Below are positions 25,349 to 37,962 of a stretch of DNA of 64,000 nt, piece after piece. The stretch is from NCBI GenBank assembly GCA_027943245.1, contig JANDJZ010000187.1, forward strand, positions 1-64,000, read 5' to 3'. Below the pieces are notes generated by a model that was given only the letters and a program-made list of their open reading frames with translations, was not told where the DNA came from and ran no database searches. This DNA comes from Acanthamoeba sp. SK_2022b. Taxonomy: Eukaryota; Discosea; Longamoebia; Acanthamoebidae. How positions within the stretch are numbered: the first letter of the stretch is position 1; the number at the start of each line of letters is the position of its first letter. The position numbers were made by a program, and so were the translations under genes.

Positions 25349-26901
25349 ATGGAAGGAGAGCAGGACGCACGCGTGAACCCGTTCGCGGTGCTTCCCGAGG
25401 AGCTGAGCATTCGTGTACTTCGAGAACTTAGCGCCGAAACCCTCGTTCACGCGTCTACGGTCTGCACCCAAGTACGCCTCCTGGCTCCTGCCGTTCCAAC
25501 TGCGAATTAATTTGATTATTATTATTAATAAAATAACAATTCACAAAAACAATTCATTTTGACTAATGCTCTTGAATGCAGTGGCTTGTGTTGTGCGAGG
25601 ACGAGAGCTTGTGGTACGTCGTTTCGCTCTCTCATGTCCTCGTTGATGGGTAACTGATGGTGCTCAGCACCGTTGCTGCAGGCGGTGGGTCTGCCAACGA
25701 GAGATTTCATCCAAGGAGTGGAGGGACTCCCTATCACTTTACAAAGAACAGATAGAGAAGCCCTGGAAGCAGCTCTACATTGATGCGGGTATCCTTTCCA
25801 TGTGCCATCGGAAGGTGAGGTCCCTTTTGGATTGTGTTGGCTCAATCATTCCGCGCGTGCATACACGCAGTTCGCTTCTTCCCAGGCACAGTTGTGTTGG
25901 ATGTGGACATGATGGTGCAGCTCAGCGCGTGGCTGAATGGAAACCGTACGTGGAAACTAATCTACCGGTACGCTTTAGCCAAACCAGCGATGCGCCAGCG
26001 CTGTCAAGATCCAACGGATATGTCCTTTTGATAGGGCGTCTGAGAACGGTTTCACTGCAAAGAGCTTTCATAAGTACTGCGACAGAAAGGGCCCCACCGT
26101 CACGGTGTGCAAGACAGAGAAAGGGTACCTATGCGTTCATGCCTTCTTGGGGTTGCAACCACTTCTCACAATAGGTCTGAAAGGTGTGTCTTGGGCGGCT
26201 ACAACCCCACCTCGTGGGATAGTTGGGATTCTGCATTGCCACCTGCTACCTCTCTGGGCGATGCGCCATTCATCTTCTCGCTCAAGAACCCCAAGGAGTA
26301 CTGCGCACCGCCAGTGTTTTGGGTCATTCCGCGACTGAGATGGCTGACAGAACGTCGGTTGCACATCTGGCGTGCGCATACAGAAGCAAACCATGCACCA
26401 TGCAATACAAGGGCTCAAAGACGGGAGTCATCAACAACGCCAATTACGGACCAATTTGGGGTCAATGTACGTGCGTGATGCGGCGGTCTCATGGCGCAAC
26501 GTCGTGACCTGACGTCGCTTCCCCTTAGCTTCGTGCGCAGCAGTGAAGCATGACCTGGGCATATTCGGCTATCCTCACAACAAGGGTCGATGGAGCTGGA
26601 GCAGGCTAGGATCGTACTACCACGCACCCGTGCTGCAGGATCTGGAGAAGGTAGGGCACTGCAACCTCCACACAAGACCAACTCCAAATCGTGTGTATAC
26701 CTTCCGCAGGAGGACGATCGACACGCCTTTCTTGCCGGCGAGCCCCACTTTCTGGTGGAGGAGGTGGAGGTCTTCGCGGTCGAGCGCGAGCGACCGCTGA
26801 GCGAGAAGGCCAAACTGGCGCAGCATGAACGCAGAAAGAGCGTTTTCACTTCGCTCGTCAACAGACTACGCGGCTCGAGACGTAACGAGACAAAGCAATG
26901 A
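25349..26901 (+). CDS. F-box protein with C-terminal TLDc domain
   Basis: The first exon starts MEGEQDARVNPFAVLPEELS with the F-box LPEELSIRVLRELSAETLVH. The box continues across an intron as WLVLCEDESLWRWVCQRE, with EWRDSLSLYKEQIEKPWKQL after it. A TLDc domain fills the rest: WLNGNRTWKLIYR, SENGFTAKSFHKYCDRKGPT, VTVCKTEKG, then GGYNPTSWDSWDSA, PFIFSLKNPKEYCAP, INNANYGPIWG, HDLGIFGYPHNKG and FLVEEVEVFAVER. About seven introns. TLDc domains bind the V-ATPase or act in oxidation resistance in other eukaryotes; joined to an F-box, this one may recruit a target to SCF ubiquitination (inference). The start was chosen as the ATG ahead of the F-box; an upstream in-frame start cannot be excluded. Confidence 0.85.
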
Positions 26902-27072
26902 GACTTAGCCGTGTGGCTACGCCCAGCGCGAGTTTTTAGAGCGATTCTCCTTCGCTCTTTCCGCCGGTGGAAGAGGTGGTGCTTGAACTCGGCAAAAATA
27001 TAAGACATCAATTATCGGCTTGTGCTCTTGGGCACTTTCTTCTGCTCTTTCTTGCTGCTGGGGCAGTTCGTC

Positions 27073-29941
27073 ATGTTGCCGCGGGAGGCTGGTCCCCCTC
27101 CCTCGCCCACTGTGACGGCGCACACCAACATGGAACAGCAAGAGTCGACGACGAAAACCGCGGCCCCTGCCTACTCTCTTCGATCTCTCCTTTCTGGCCA
27201 TCACCGCTCTCCACCCCCTCCATCTTCCTCCACTTCATCATCATCTTCCTCCTCCTCCTCTTCCCCACCTTCTCATGTCCTTGCCCGCTCACCTGGCCGC
27301 TCTCTCAAATCGCTCCTCACCAATCCCTTCTCAAAATTGACTCGAAACGTGGCCTCAGCTGTGCCCGCCTCTAAGTACGGCCTAGACGACGAAGCTTCCG
27401 CCAGCAACAATAATCGGCATAACCCTCAACACGCTGAAGTGCACGTTCACATCGAAGATGGTGAAGGTGGCAGCACTGTAGAGCCAATACAAGCTGAGGA
27501 GGCCAGCCCACCCCTGCCTGCAGCCCAGCCATCTAGGCTGCTGGCACCACCAACTCGCACGCGCAGCCGCAGTGCATCACTTCCAGCACCCTTCCAAGCG
27601 TCTCATGAGCTTCTGCAATCCCTCAATCCACCGGCAGCTGCCGTGGGCCCTTCCTTTTCGAACGCGACTACCACATCATCATCAGCATCTGCTGCATTGG
27701 TTGCTGCGGCTGCCTCAGCAGGGAGAGGGATGGGAAACGAAAGCGATGCTCTAGAGCGGCTGAAGTTGAGGAAGTACTACTATCGACGTCTGGCCGATCC
27801 CCACACCCTCTTCGATCGCTCCTACTTGCCTGGTGAACGGACGCTGCTGGAGCGCACCAAGTGCATTGGCCTGTCCATGCCCAACGCTGCCATCTGCATT
27901 ATCAGTGGGCGCCTTGTAGTCACCAACTTTCGTGTTATCTTCGATCCTTCCTCAGGCGACGACTTCCTTAAGGTGCCCCTCCCTATTTTAATAATAATAA
28001 TATTAATAATTGATGTTTAATCATTCATAGAGGCACTGTAATATTTACCGAGCACACGTTTCGTTTCGTTTTATGCCAGGAGAGGATGGGCTGGGAGGAG
28101 GGAGCACGAGTGATGGCTTTGAGCAACATCGCCGTAGTTGAAAGGAGTGGGAAGCACCTGACCCTGCACGGCAAGGACGTCCACTCGCTCATTCTTCTGT
28201 TCGCTGACGACAAGAGTACGCTCCCTCACCGTCGCGCTTGATCTTTTCATTTTCAGTCTCTAATTGGTGCGTGCATGGACGTCTCCATCGCTCCTCATAA
28301 CCAGGCGCGTCCGTCTTCCATCAGCAGCTGCTTCGAATACCCAAAACCGAACCACTGTTTGCATTTTCTTACTTTCAAGCTTCTGGGGTAACCTCTCCTT
28401 TCTCCCGCCTTGGACTCGTGTGGTGTGGTGTGGTGTGGTGGTGTGGTGTGGTGTGTGTGCTGCGCAAGACCGACGGACCGCGCCTTTTCTCATCAGAAAT
28501 TGAGGCGATGGTCGTACGATCCCTACCTCGAGTTTGGGCGAATGGGAATTACGGAGGCAGGCGGCGGCCCGTGGCGCATTTCCCACGCCAACGAGGACTT
28601 CAAGCTGAGTCCAACCTACCCTTCTCTGTTGGTCGTTCCTTCGGAGATGACGGACCAGGGTACGGCCATCTCGATGCCGCGCCCTCAACACGCTCCTTGG
28701 GGCCTGAGCTCACCTCGCTTTGTCTGCGCAGAGCTCTACGAGTGCGCAAAGTACCGGGTCAAGGGCCGGATGCCTGCTCTCTGCTGGAGATACGGCAGCG
28801 CCGTGATCTGCCGATCCTCGCAGCCACGAGTCGGCCTACTGGGTGTGTAGTTCAATCGTCCCTCCGTTACGCTCGACTCATCCTCACAGAACTTGCAACG
28901 GCTCCTCATGGTCACAGGGTTCACTCGCTCATCGGCCGACGAGAAGTTCATCAACGCGCTAGCGGCAATCAACCCTTCGGTGCCCGTACGAATCATTGAC
29001 GTCAGGTAGCTCTTTATGTCTAGACCGCCGTTGGTGTTGGCGTTGGTGAGACCTGTTAACATCTCCGCGCGCAGGCCCAAGCTCACCGCGGTGATGCACA
29101 AAGCGACGGGCGGAGGCTACGAGGACTACCCCAACACTGTTGTATCATTTTTGGATGTAGATAATATTCATGTCATGCATGAGAGTTTAGATAAGCTCAA
29201 GAAGGTATCAATAGCGACTTCGTTTTACATGTTTCATTTCTTCTTGGGTGTTATTTCCTCGACTGACACCAATTATGTGATTTTCTTCTGAAGGCTATTG
29301 TGGAGGGAACGATCAAGGATGAAGCTCAGTTGGATTGGTTCGACCGAACAGGTCGAATGCTTTCCGCTATCTACGACGTCGTGCGACACATGGCCGTTTA
29401 CCCCGGCCCGGCCCTCATTCACTGCAGGTACAGCAGCAACACCGTCAGTACTTTCCACGTTTCGCGTTCCTCATCTGCTTTCTTCTTGTTCGTAGCGATG
29501 GCTGGGACCGCACAAGCATCGTTTGCTCTATGGTACGCCAGACCTGCGTAACCGCATGCTGCGATCACAGTACTAAGAGAGAGCGTTCTTCATTGCTTTG
29601 CCCCAGATGGAGCTGATGATGGATTCCTTCTACCGGACGATCAGTGGATTTTGCGTTCTTGTGGAGAAGGAGTGGCTCTCCTTTGGCCACCAGTTCCACA
29701 AGCGATGTGGTACGTCGCAGCATGCTGCTCTTCGGGACAGCTTGGGGTGGTGTGAAGGGGTGAGTTAAAGCGTTTTTGTGACACAACAGGCCACGACCAA
29801 CTGGGCGGAGACATGAGGCCGCAGTCGCCGATCTTTGTACAGTTTATTGACTGCGTTTGGACAACCATGCAACTCTTCCCCAACGATTTTGAGGTAAGTT
29901 TTGCGCGAGCCCGCATGTACACGCACCAAGTGTCTGACGTG

Positions 29942-30011
<70 letters not shown>

Positions 30012-33000
30012 CGCGACTCTGTGCTGTGATGACCTTAGTACAACGAGGAGTTTTTGTTGTTCGTATTGGACAATTTGTACACATGTAAGCACGGCACGTT
30101 CCTCTACGACAACGACAACGAGCGACGCGAGAACAAGGTCGAGGAGACGACCACGTCGCTGTGGGACGAGGTCATGGACAACATCGCCCTGTTCCGCAAT
30201 CGCGACTACCTCTACCGACGGCGCACCGCCAAGATGGGCAAAAACGTGAGCAACTCCGGACCCGCGCTCGACAGCGAGGAGCCGATCGCCACACACCGTC
30301 GACGGTCGGGTACTGTAGCCATCGGTCGCGCGCCAGCGCGACCGTGTGCTTACGAGGCGACGGCACCGGAGCGGCCCATCAGCAACTTGTTAGTGCCGAG
30401 ACGCCGCCCCAAGGGACGCAAGACCCTCGCCACGATGGAGTCCAACGAAATCGAGCAGATGTCAAACGGAGGCGACACACAGTCCTTCCTGGCCGTGCCC
30501 CAGCTACGCATGCCACCATCGTCGGCCACTCCCCTGTCGCCCCGCATGAACGAGCTTCCACAGAAGATCCTGGTGCCTTCGCCCAATGCGCTCTCCTTCC
30601 TCTCTCCGTCGCAGCGCGTGTGGAGCAATTACTATCTTCGGTGGCTGCCCGAAAAAGAAGCCGCCCGCCTCGAGCGCATGATAGGTACGCGTCTTGACGT
30701 CCATTTGTTCGTTGGTCCGTCTGTCGCTTGTATGCACGTCGTGCTTCTGTTCATCGTTGTCGACTTGCCTATACCCAGTCAAACACCTGTTGCTGGCCGC
30801 CAAGCGCAAACAGAAGCGCAAATCCAACCGCACTGTCAACGGTACGCACCACTACCACCACCGGCGATCAGTGGCCCCTGTGCATCTGGTCTCCTTTCAC
30901 ACGTTCGCATTTGCGACCGGCTGACGTCTCCCCACTCAACGCGCAGTACCTTCGTCGTTCGGCACAAAGCAGAATGTGAATCAGCTCGACGTCGAGCCGG
31001 CTTACCCTACTTGCTCGCTTGCGACAGCCAACAAGCATCTCTCCACAGGTCTCGTAGCTCCTTCTCGCTGCTATGAGCCACCAACTATTTCATTATGACT
31101 GATGGGCTACCACAGGCGACGTTATTCTTTGGTTGACGAGCGACGTGGCGCTGAACAAGGAGATGGACGTCTTTTTAGAGCCGCAGTTCACTCAAGCGGG
31201 CATGATCGTCAACAAGACCGAGGTACATGCGATTCCATACACCACCAGCCATGCCACCACCCTCACCGTCATCCACACACCGCCACCGCCACGCAGGCAC
31301 TCTTCTTAGACTACAAGGGCTGGACGGAAGTGCTGGAAACGGCCAAGAATGCCTCGCCCGACGATGTGCTCTTCGTGTGGTACCAAACCGACGCTGGGGA
31401 TATGGAGATCACCTCCCTCAGGCATAACCTCCTCCGTCGCGCAGCTGGCTGGTTGTTGTCTTCCATTGTCTGGCTAACCCGTCCTTTTCCTCTGACACTG
31501 ACAGATGGCTGCTGTCGGAGACGCAGGATGAGTTGCTGGTTCGGCATCTGCAATTGGAACTCACCGCCCACTCCATGCACAACCTGAGCATATTCATCAA
31601 GTTCTACAAGAACCGCAACAAGACTAATGTACGCCTCGACCCTCCCCCACGTCGCCCGACTTGATCGGTTGAGACGTCTGGTTCGTGCGCGCAGTGGACG
31701 GAAAGAGCTAGGCGCATGCCGGCCAAGAAGTTGAAGACCCGTGAGGGGTGGGATGAGCTGTTCGAGGCGCAGCACCTGGGCCTGGCCTACGAACGGATGG
31801 GCCTTCTCCCGACTGATGGCTCATCGCTGCCTACGGCTACCTCCGAGCCGGCCCCGACCGGCCTCAACGCGCTCATGATGAACGTCAATCCTCAGTTCCT
31901 GCTCGACGGTGGCCGCAGCCGCCCTCCGTTCCTCGTCAGGCACTTCACCTCGGCCACCGATCTCGACCTCATCGACGGCTGCCTCGAGGAAGAGGTCCTG
32001 CTCATGGAAGTCAGTAGCCACGTCGACAGGCCTACGACCGCCATCGACGCCACAAATTGTCGCAAGGAGGCGGATGAGGAGGAGCTTGGTACACCCCCCC
32101 GCCCGCCCGCACAGAGCACAGGCCTTGTGCTAAGCACCGTTCGGCTTTCTTCCAGGGAAGTGGCAGGACACGAAGGTGGTGGTGTTGGAGGCGCGCGACA
32201 TGAGGCCGGGCAAATCCAGAACCAAGGCCCTCGCGGCCAATATCTTCTGCGTCATCTCGTCGGCCTCCCGCCTGCGGCAATCGTCGGTCTGCTGGAACAC
32301 GCCGCATCCAGTCTGGAACGAGCAGTACTTTGTCGGCGTTTCTGGTTTGTCCCCCTCCTCCCCCCCGGTGGTCACCAGTCGTCCACGACCAACCTCTCGT
32401 TGCGTCGTCGTGTGCTTGCAGATTCCATATCGGTGCAGGTGTTGGATAAGAGCGAATCTGCGGCGTCGGACGACCTACTGGGCGTAATCGACGTACGCCC
32501 TGCCGGACCCCTTTCCGATGACTTGTGCCTTAATCGACATGCGCGCAGGTCCCGTTGGGTGCGCTGCCGCTGGATCGGGAGGTCGACATGTGGCTGCAGC
32601 TCAAGTCCACCGTGCCCAACGCACTACCCGGTACCACTCCCTCCCCCTCGCTCGCTTGAAAGGAATTGGCCACTTCCATGACGTTGGCTGAATGAACTCT
32701 CTGCACGCACGACTCGCAGGCGAAATCCACGTTAAGATCAAGAAGCAGTCGTCGCTGGGCAAGCTGGTCGCCCATCTTCAGCCGGAGGACGATTGGACCG
32801 ACGATGATTACGATGACGACAACGATTGCGAACCAGACTCGGGCACGACGCACCTCAAACCGATGGCGAGCGATGAGAAGGAGACCGACTACCGTGCCGG
32901 CGTAATGAACAAGCACATATTGGAGAGCACCGGCAAGGTGAACGAGCCAAAGGCGGCTCTCGTGGTGGCCAATGATACCGAGGAGCGCATCATGCTGCCT

Positions 33001-33252
33001 CTGAGTCAGCGGCCACTGTGGAGCCCTGAAGACGGTGGCTCGACGCCGCGGACGAAGCTGCCCACTGACTCAGCAAGCGACATGGAGACTTCCGTGGAGT
33101 CAGTCGAGGAAGAGATCGGGGTCGAGGGCGAGCTGCGCCTGCGACAACTGCGGATGGCCCGCAAGGATTCAGATGTAGGAGGACACATGGGGCGGAGTAC
33201 GTCTTCGTACGACGACATCTTCCAGTTTGAGGCTGATGACCTCGGCAGTTAA
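27073..33252 (+). CDS. Myotubularin-family phosphoinositide 3-phosphatase with GRAM and C2 domains
   Basis: After a Ser/Pro-rich N-terminus comes a GRAM/PH-like domain ([44 protein letters not shown]). The phosphatase core follows: [72 protein letters not shown] and [17 protein letters not shown]. The active site [10 protein letters not shown] is rebuilt exactly across an intron, so it should be catalytic. [31 protein letters not shown] and [20 protein letters not shown] complete the domain. A Ser-rich region and a C2 domain ([49 protein letters not shown]) come next, then an acidic tail to TAA at 33250-33252. Such enzymes remove the 3-phosphate of PI3P and PI(3,5)P2 on endosomes. The start could instead be the ATG at 27130. 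Roughly 18 introns. Confidence 0.9.
29944..30010. repeat. (GT)n microsatellite in the myotubularin gene
   Basis: A GT run in the intron between the exon ending LFPNDFE and the exon beginning [11 protein letters not shown]. Confidence 0.95.
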
Positions 33253-33922
33253 GACAAGCGTTTTCCTGTTTTTGGTGACAACGCAACCGCTGTTGATGGG
33301 AAGATCTCTTTGTTATTGATTTGAGACTTGCCTTGTGGTGATCAGTGAAGCTAACACTCCTGACATCCTACAATACAGAGTCTGTACATGACCCCTGTTC
33401 TGTACATTCACAGACATGTCACTTTTTCATATCACAGAACCACAAGTGTCAACCTGATGTGCATTGGTTCAACTACCCCAGCCCACAGGTACCTTATTCA
33501 TATTAGCATGCCAAACTCATCCACCAAAGTGGCTCCCTTCTACCTCTCACTGCTCCTGCCCTCTACAACAGCATTCCTCCACCATGCCCAACAATGTGGG
33601 CTCACACCAAAGACTGCTCCTGCCCCAAACGCCCAGCTCCCGACCACGCCGTGGCAGTGGTTGGGGCAAACTGATGACTAGCTATGTTTTCATGAACGGC
33701 CCAACCGCTTCTCCCTATCCCGACACTCAGGACAGGCTTTGCAAGTTGCAAACAAAATATACAAGGCGAGGGAAGACCCACCACCAACCTCGCTCTCCTC
33801 TCCCTCTCCCTCTCCCTATCGCTCTCGTTACTCCACGCATTCTTCTGGTCACAGCTGTGTGCTCTGTGGTCCGAGCGCTCTGGAAGAATGGGGACTGGAC
33901 GGCGTCACGCCGCCTCTGGTGC
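33253..33922. other. Gene-free 670-bp stretch between convergent genes
   Basis: It contains the 3' flanks of the myotubularin gene and the PP2C gene. The first 400 bp are lower in GC than the surrounding exons and resemble in base use the decayed retroelement region near 58000. The open frames (33388-33681 and 33464-34126) lack family motifs and run into the PP2C exon in antisense. I see no supported gene, tRNA or repeat here. Confidence 0.5.
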
Positions 33923-36900
33923 TCAAAAGTAGGTACGGCCGTAGAGCGTGCCCTTCTTCTTCCTGTCCGCCTCTCGCGCCTTGCTCTCCTCGATCGCCGC
34001 GCTATCAAACAGCCCCAACACCGACGTGCGAAGAGGCGCCGCCGGCACTACATTGGCAGGCCTGCGCTCGTGTGCGGGGGAAAAGCAAAGAGGGAGAAAG
34101 AGAGAGGGAGGCGTCAGCGAAGATGACGAACAAGGTAAAGGTGATGGCGTGGCGTACTTGTGTGCAGAACTGGCCAGCGACTGGGCTCTCCTCGCCTCCA
34201 CTTCGAACTTGTTGGGCTCGCTGGAGCCGATGAAGGAACCCTTGGCGTGGAGCAGAGCCATCTTGGCCCCGAAGGAACGCGTCGCCGAGCCGTACATGTT
34301 CGAGTTGAGCCGACACTGCCGATCCGAAAGGAAAAGCCCTTTCACAAAGACCCAGTGTCAGCCCTCGCGCGCTCTCTCTCTCGCACGCGCGTTGAAACTA
34401 CCACCAAAGAGAGGGAGAGGTTGTTCACCTTTTTTCACGGTCCGCTCCAGAGGCGATACGCCGCTGAAGTTGGCGTGATGGGGCTTGAGCAGACCCTTAC
34501 GGTACTTCTTCAGGTCCAGCACCAGCGCCGTTTGATCGTCGCCTGCGCATACGGGCAAGGTCAGACAGAAGGAGCAGATACGCACCACAGCACACATCAT
34601 CGTGTGTCACCACACACTCTCATACACACATGCGCGCGCATCACACAACACGAACGGAGTTGTTGAAGCCCGTACCCGAGCCTTTGGATACAGCTTCCTG
34701 TACAAGATATTCGGCTGGTCCGATGCGATCGATGTAGGACGAAAGGTTGATTACCTTCTCCATCACCATGTCCACCGCTCGTTCTGCCGTCACCTGGGCC
34801 CATTTCAAATAGGCCACACCACATGCACGCACGAACGCATGCACAGGTGAGTTGTTGAACACGAGCGAGGTGAAATGGTGGGGGAACGGGGCACCGTGGC
34901 CCACACTCCATCGGAAGCGAGGATGAGGAGTCTGTCCTCCTCGCACAGCTTGACGATAGTGAATTCGGGTTCGTTGGAGACCACGTCAAAGCAGCATCGC
35001 TTGATGCCGAAATCGCCTGCGCGTGACGACGACTGGCGTGTCAGCTCTCCCTTGTGCGTCTCCGAGCCCAGACCGAGAGTAGTGGGAGAGGAAGAGAAAG
35101 AGAAACACGCACCAATCGAGCGGGTCAGCTGCACCGTGAGTAGTCGGCCGTTCTCAATGATGTCCGAGCCCTCCATGATGTCCTTCACCTTCTCGATCAG
35201 CTCCTCCTCCGAATATTGGTCTGTCACCCCAAACCGGACCGACGAGCACATCAGCGAGCGGACAACCAGTGCGGCGTCTGAGGGGGCGCGTACTGGGGTT
35301 GGCCGTGTCAGGCAGCAGGCCATTGTTCTTGAGGAAACGAAAGCGGGCGAGCTTGGCTTCCACCTCGTTCGTGGCGTTGTGATCGTTCGTAAGGGTTCTG
35401 GAACACGGGTGAGGGGGTCAGGTCAAGGTCAGCTTAAAAGGAGACGAGGCCATTCGTGCGCGTTGAGAGCAATCGCAACAGGTCACTCAAGATCGTCAGA
35501 TGGAGAAATTCGGAAGAGAAGCAGCCAAGATGATCGCTGACTCCCAGCTCGCGGCGGCCAATCGCCCACGCATACGAACGGTCACAACACAGGTTTTGAA
35601 GGTCACCACCTCCAAAGCAACTCAATTCCACTCAACCCAAACCCGAGAGAGAGAGAGAGAGAGATAAAAAGTAGAGAGCCCAGTTCCACCCATTGAATAC
35701 TATGAGCGACGCCACTCAGCAGGAAAAAGCTTCGCGGTTCGCCGGCTGGAGAGACGAACTCATGGGCACGGTCAAAGAGGTGCGTCGTGGCCTCATGCGG
35801 TATGAGGCGTTGCTGTTTGTTGTTTGGTGGGGAGACTGACGTTTGTCGGCGCGGGCGGTGAGTGCAGAGAATGGGACGTCTGATGAAGAGGGAGGAGATG
35901 GAGAGGGACGGCAAGATGAGGCGGGAGCGGGGCCAGCGCGAGGTGGCGGCTGCCAAGGCCAAGAAGACTGGTGAACACGCCGCCGACAACGTCACTCAAC
36001 GCGAGGGCTACATGGGAGAGAGGGAGGTCCCCATCCTGGACCCGCACCGCCACTGAGCCCCCCGACCGCCCGTACCTCACGCTCCCCCTCTAATCACCAA
36101 AGGTTGCCTTCACCGCAGCTCGCAGCATCGAATTTGTGGCTGCGGCTCGCTTGCCTCACAACACGAACGCCTCGCTAGACTACCGAACCGAATGGTGGGG
36201 GGAGAGAAGGGAGGAGGTGGGGTGGGAGGCGAGAGATACCTGGAGGTGAGTTGGTGCGTGGAGCCGAGCTTGTAGGAGCCCAGCACGGCGCGGGAGTCGC
36301 CCACGTTGGCCACGACCAGCCACTCGCCCGAGAGACAGGCCAGCAGCAGACACGCGCCTATCGCGCGGAGCCCAGAGAAATCGATTCCCCCCCCCAGCCG
36401 AGACAAACAAAACCGGGTCAATAACGAGGCCTTGGCAAGGTCACGGAGGGGAGGCGAGTGTTGGGGGTTACCGTCTGGTTGGTCCTCCTTGCGGAACTGG
36501 TTCTCGGTCTCGATGATGCCACTCCGGATGGCGCCCATCAACGTCTCGCGCGTGTAGGACCCCCGACTCGGCAGCAGGCTATCTCATGAGTATTCGCGTA
36601 CGTGCGTTAGAGGATACCGCCCGGTCTCACAAGTGGAGGCAACGTCGAGCAGCACACCGACGGGGGGGGGGGAGAAGCAGGTCATGCTTACGTATCGATG
36701 TTGGGAAGGAGCTTGCGACAGAGGAAGTCCGCAGCCGCGCTGCCAGAGTGGCCGTCGAACACGCCCAACCTGCGCAGCCAAACACACACACGCAGGCGCA
36801 CGCGCACATCAGACACAACCTCAGCTCGGCCACAAGTACTATGTGCACTCACAGCGGGGAGATGAGAGCCACGCCGTACCACAGCAGGGAGCGGTCTTCG

Positions 36901-37962
36901 TCCCAGTGGAAGAGATGCCTGTCCTGGTTCTCCCCCGCATGCAGATGGTCGTTGCCCTGCACAAGAACCACCGAATCGACGAGAACTTGGGTCAATGACA
37001 AGCACCGCCTCGCACTCACACACGCACGCACGCAAAGACAAAAGAGAAATCAAACCTGCTGTGTGTGGTTGCCGATGGTCTTGGACTTGACCAAAGGCGA
37101 GGAGATGGTGCGCCTGAGGGGCGGCGCGTAGGGCGCGTCTCGGCCCGTCGTCGGCGAGGTGCTCTCGCAGGCCCAGCTATTCGCAATAGCGCGGCCCGTG
37201 TCGGACAGTCTCTGTTGCTGTTGCTTTTCTCCGTTCGACGCGTGCTCCTCGTCCGCGCCTACGTGCTTCTCCTCCCCTTCCCCTTCTTCGTCTCTCTCCT
37301 CTTCCACCTCTTTCTCCTCCTCGACCTCCACCACCTTTTCGTCGTCGTCGCCATGGCGCTCGTTGCCGCCGTCCGTGTCCATGCCCATCTCGGCCAGCAG
37401 TCCCTCCTTCAGCACCTGTGGCTGCGGCTGCGGCTGCGGCTGCGGCTGCTGCCGCGGTTCGAATAGGCGGTGTGGCGGTTGTTGGTAGCGCAGGGGTTGG
37501 CCGTTGCGCTTTTGGAGCAGCTGCGTGAGCCGCTCCTCCTCTCGCTCGCGCTGTAGCCGCTCGCGCTTACCGCGGTTGGAGAGGATCTTTTGCTGGTGTC
37601 GCTGAAGCTGTCGCCGTTCCTCATCCTCCCGCTCCGCCAGCTGCTGCTGTCGTCGCACGAACCATTCGCTTTCCCACGGCAGCATTTCCTTCTTGGCGGC
37701 CTTGTGCGCCCCTTCCACCTCCTCCCTGCTGAAGCAAAGGCTCCTGTGCTGCTTCATAGACAACACACAGACAAGTAAGCATGCAGCAAATGAAGAGATT
37801 TGAGAATGAGAACGAGAATGCGGGAAGAGCTTGGGAGATTGAAGGCTGGCGCTTGTCCAAAGTCAAATAAACCCAGTAAAAAGCGGAAAGGCGAACCTTC
37901 CTCGTTTTAACACGAGAATTGGAGCTGACGAAGAAGTCCTGCTGATTCATTGAGCTTCGCAT
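33923..37962 (-). CDS. PP2C-family protein phosphatase with long charged N-terminus; host of a nested gene
   Basis: The N-terminus (MRSSMNQQDFFVSSNSRVKT, then Gln/Glu/Arg-rich coiled-coil-like sequence with a PQ repeat and an acidic block) precedes a complete PP2C domain. Motifs in order: YGVALISPLRLGVFDGHSG (metal-binding DGH), GACLLLACLSGEWLVVANVG, DSRAVLGSYK, NDHNATNEVEAKLARF, TRSIGDFGIKRC, EPEFTIVKLCEEDRLLILAS, SDGVW (metal Asp) and GDDQTALVLDL. A C-terminal extension ends DRKKKGTLYGRTYF. PP2C enzymes are Mg/Mn-dependent Ser/Thr phosphatases, and the metal-binding residues are present. The intron between the exons ending GSTHQLTS and starting LTNDHNATNE is about 830 bp, far longer than its neighbours, and holds a separate gene on the other strand. 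The first intron has a weak donor (GTTCGC), so the start is moderately certain. Confidence 0.88.
35702..36056 (+). CDS. CsbD-like / Hmp1-type small stress protein, nested in a PP2C intron
   Basis: Two exons. MSDATQQEKASRFAGWRDEL, then GTVKE, an intron of about 90 bp (GTGCGT...TGCAG), then RMGRLMKREEMERDGKMRRE and AAAKAKKTGEHAADNVTQRE, ending ILDPHRH with TGA at 36054-36056. The total is 88 residues. The pattern of a VKE helix followed by a short acidic-basic repeat, a G-x-R-x-x-G step and a run of Ala-Lys matches the CsbD family and its fungal relative annotated as mismatched base pair and cruciform DNA recognition protein. The bacterial protein is general-stress induced; the molecular role is poorly known. 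The gene lies wholly inside an intron of the PP2C gene on the opposite strand. A GA repeat (35646-35662) sits about 40 bp upstream of the start. Confidence 0.75.

Noticed and set aside
33388..34126. Plus-strand open frames after the myotubularin gene
   Set aside because: Low-complexity content without motifs; the 3' part is antisense to a PP2C exon.
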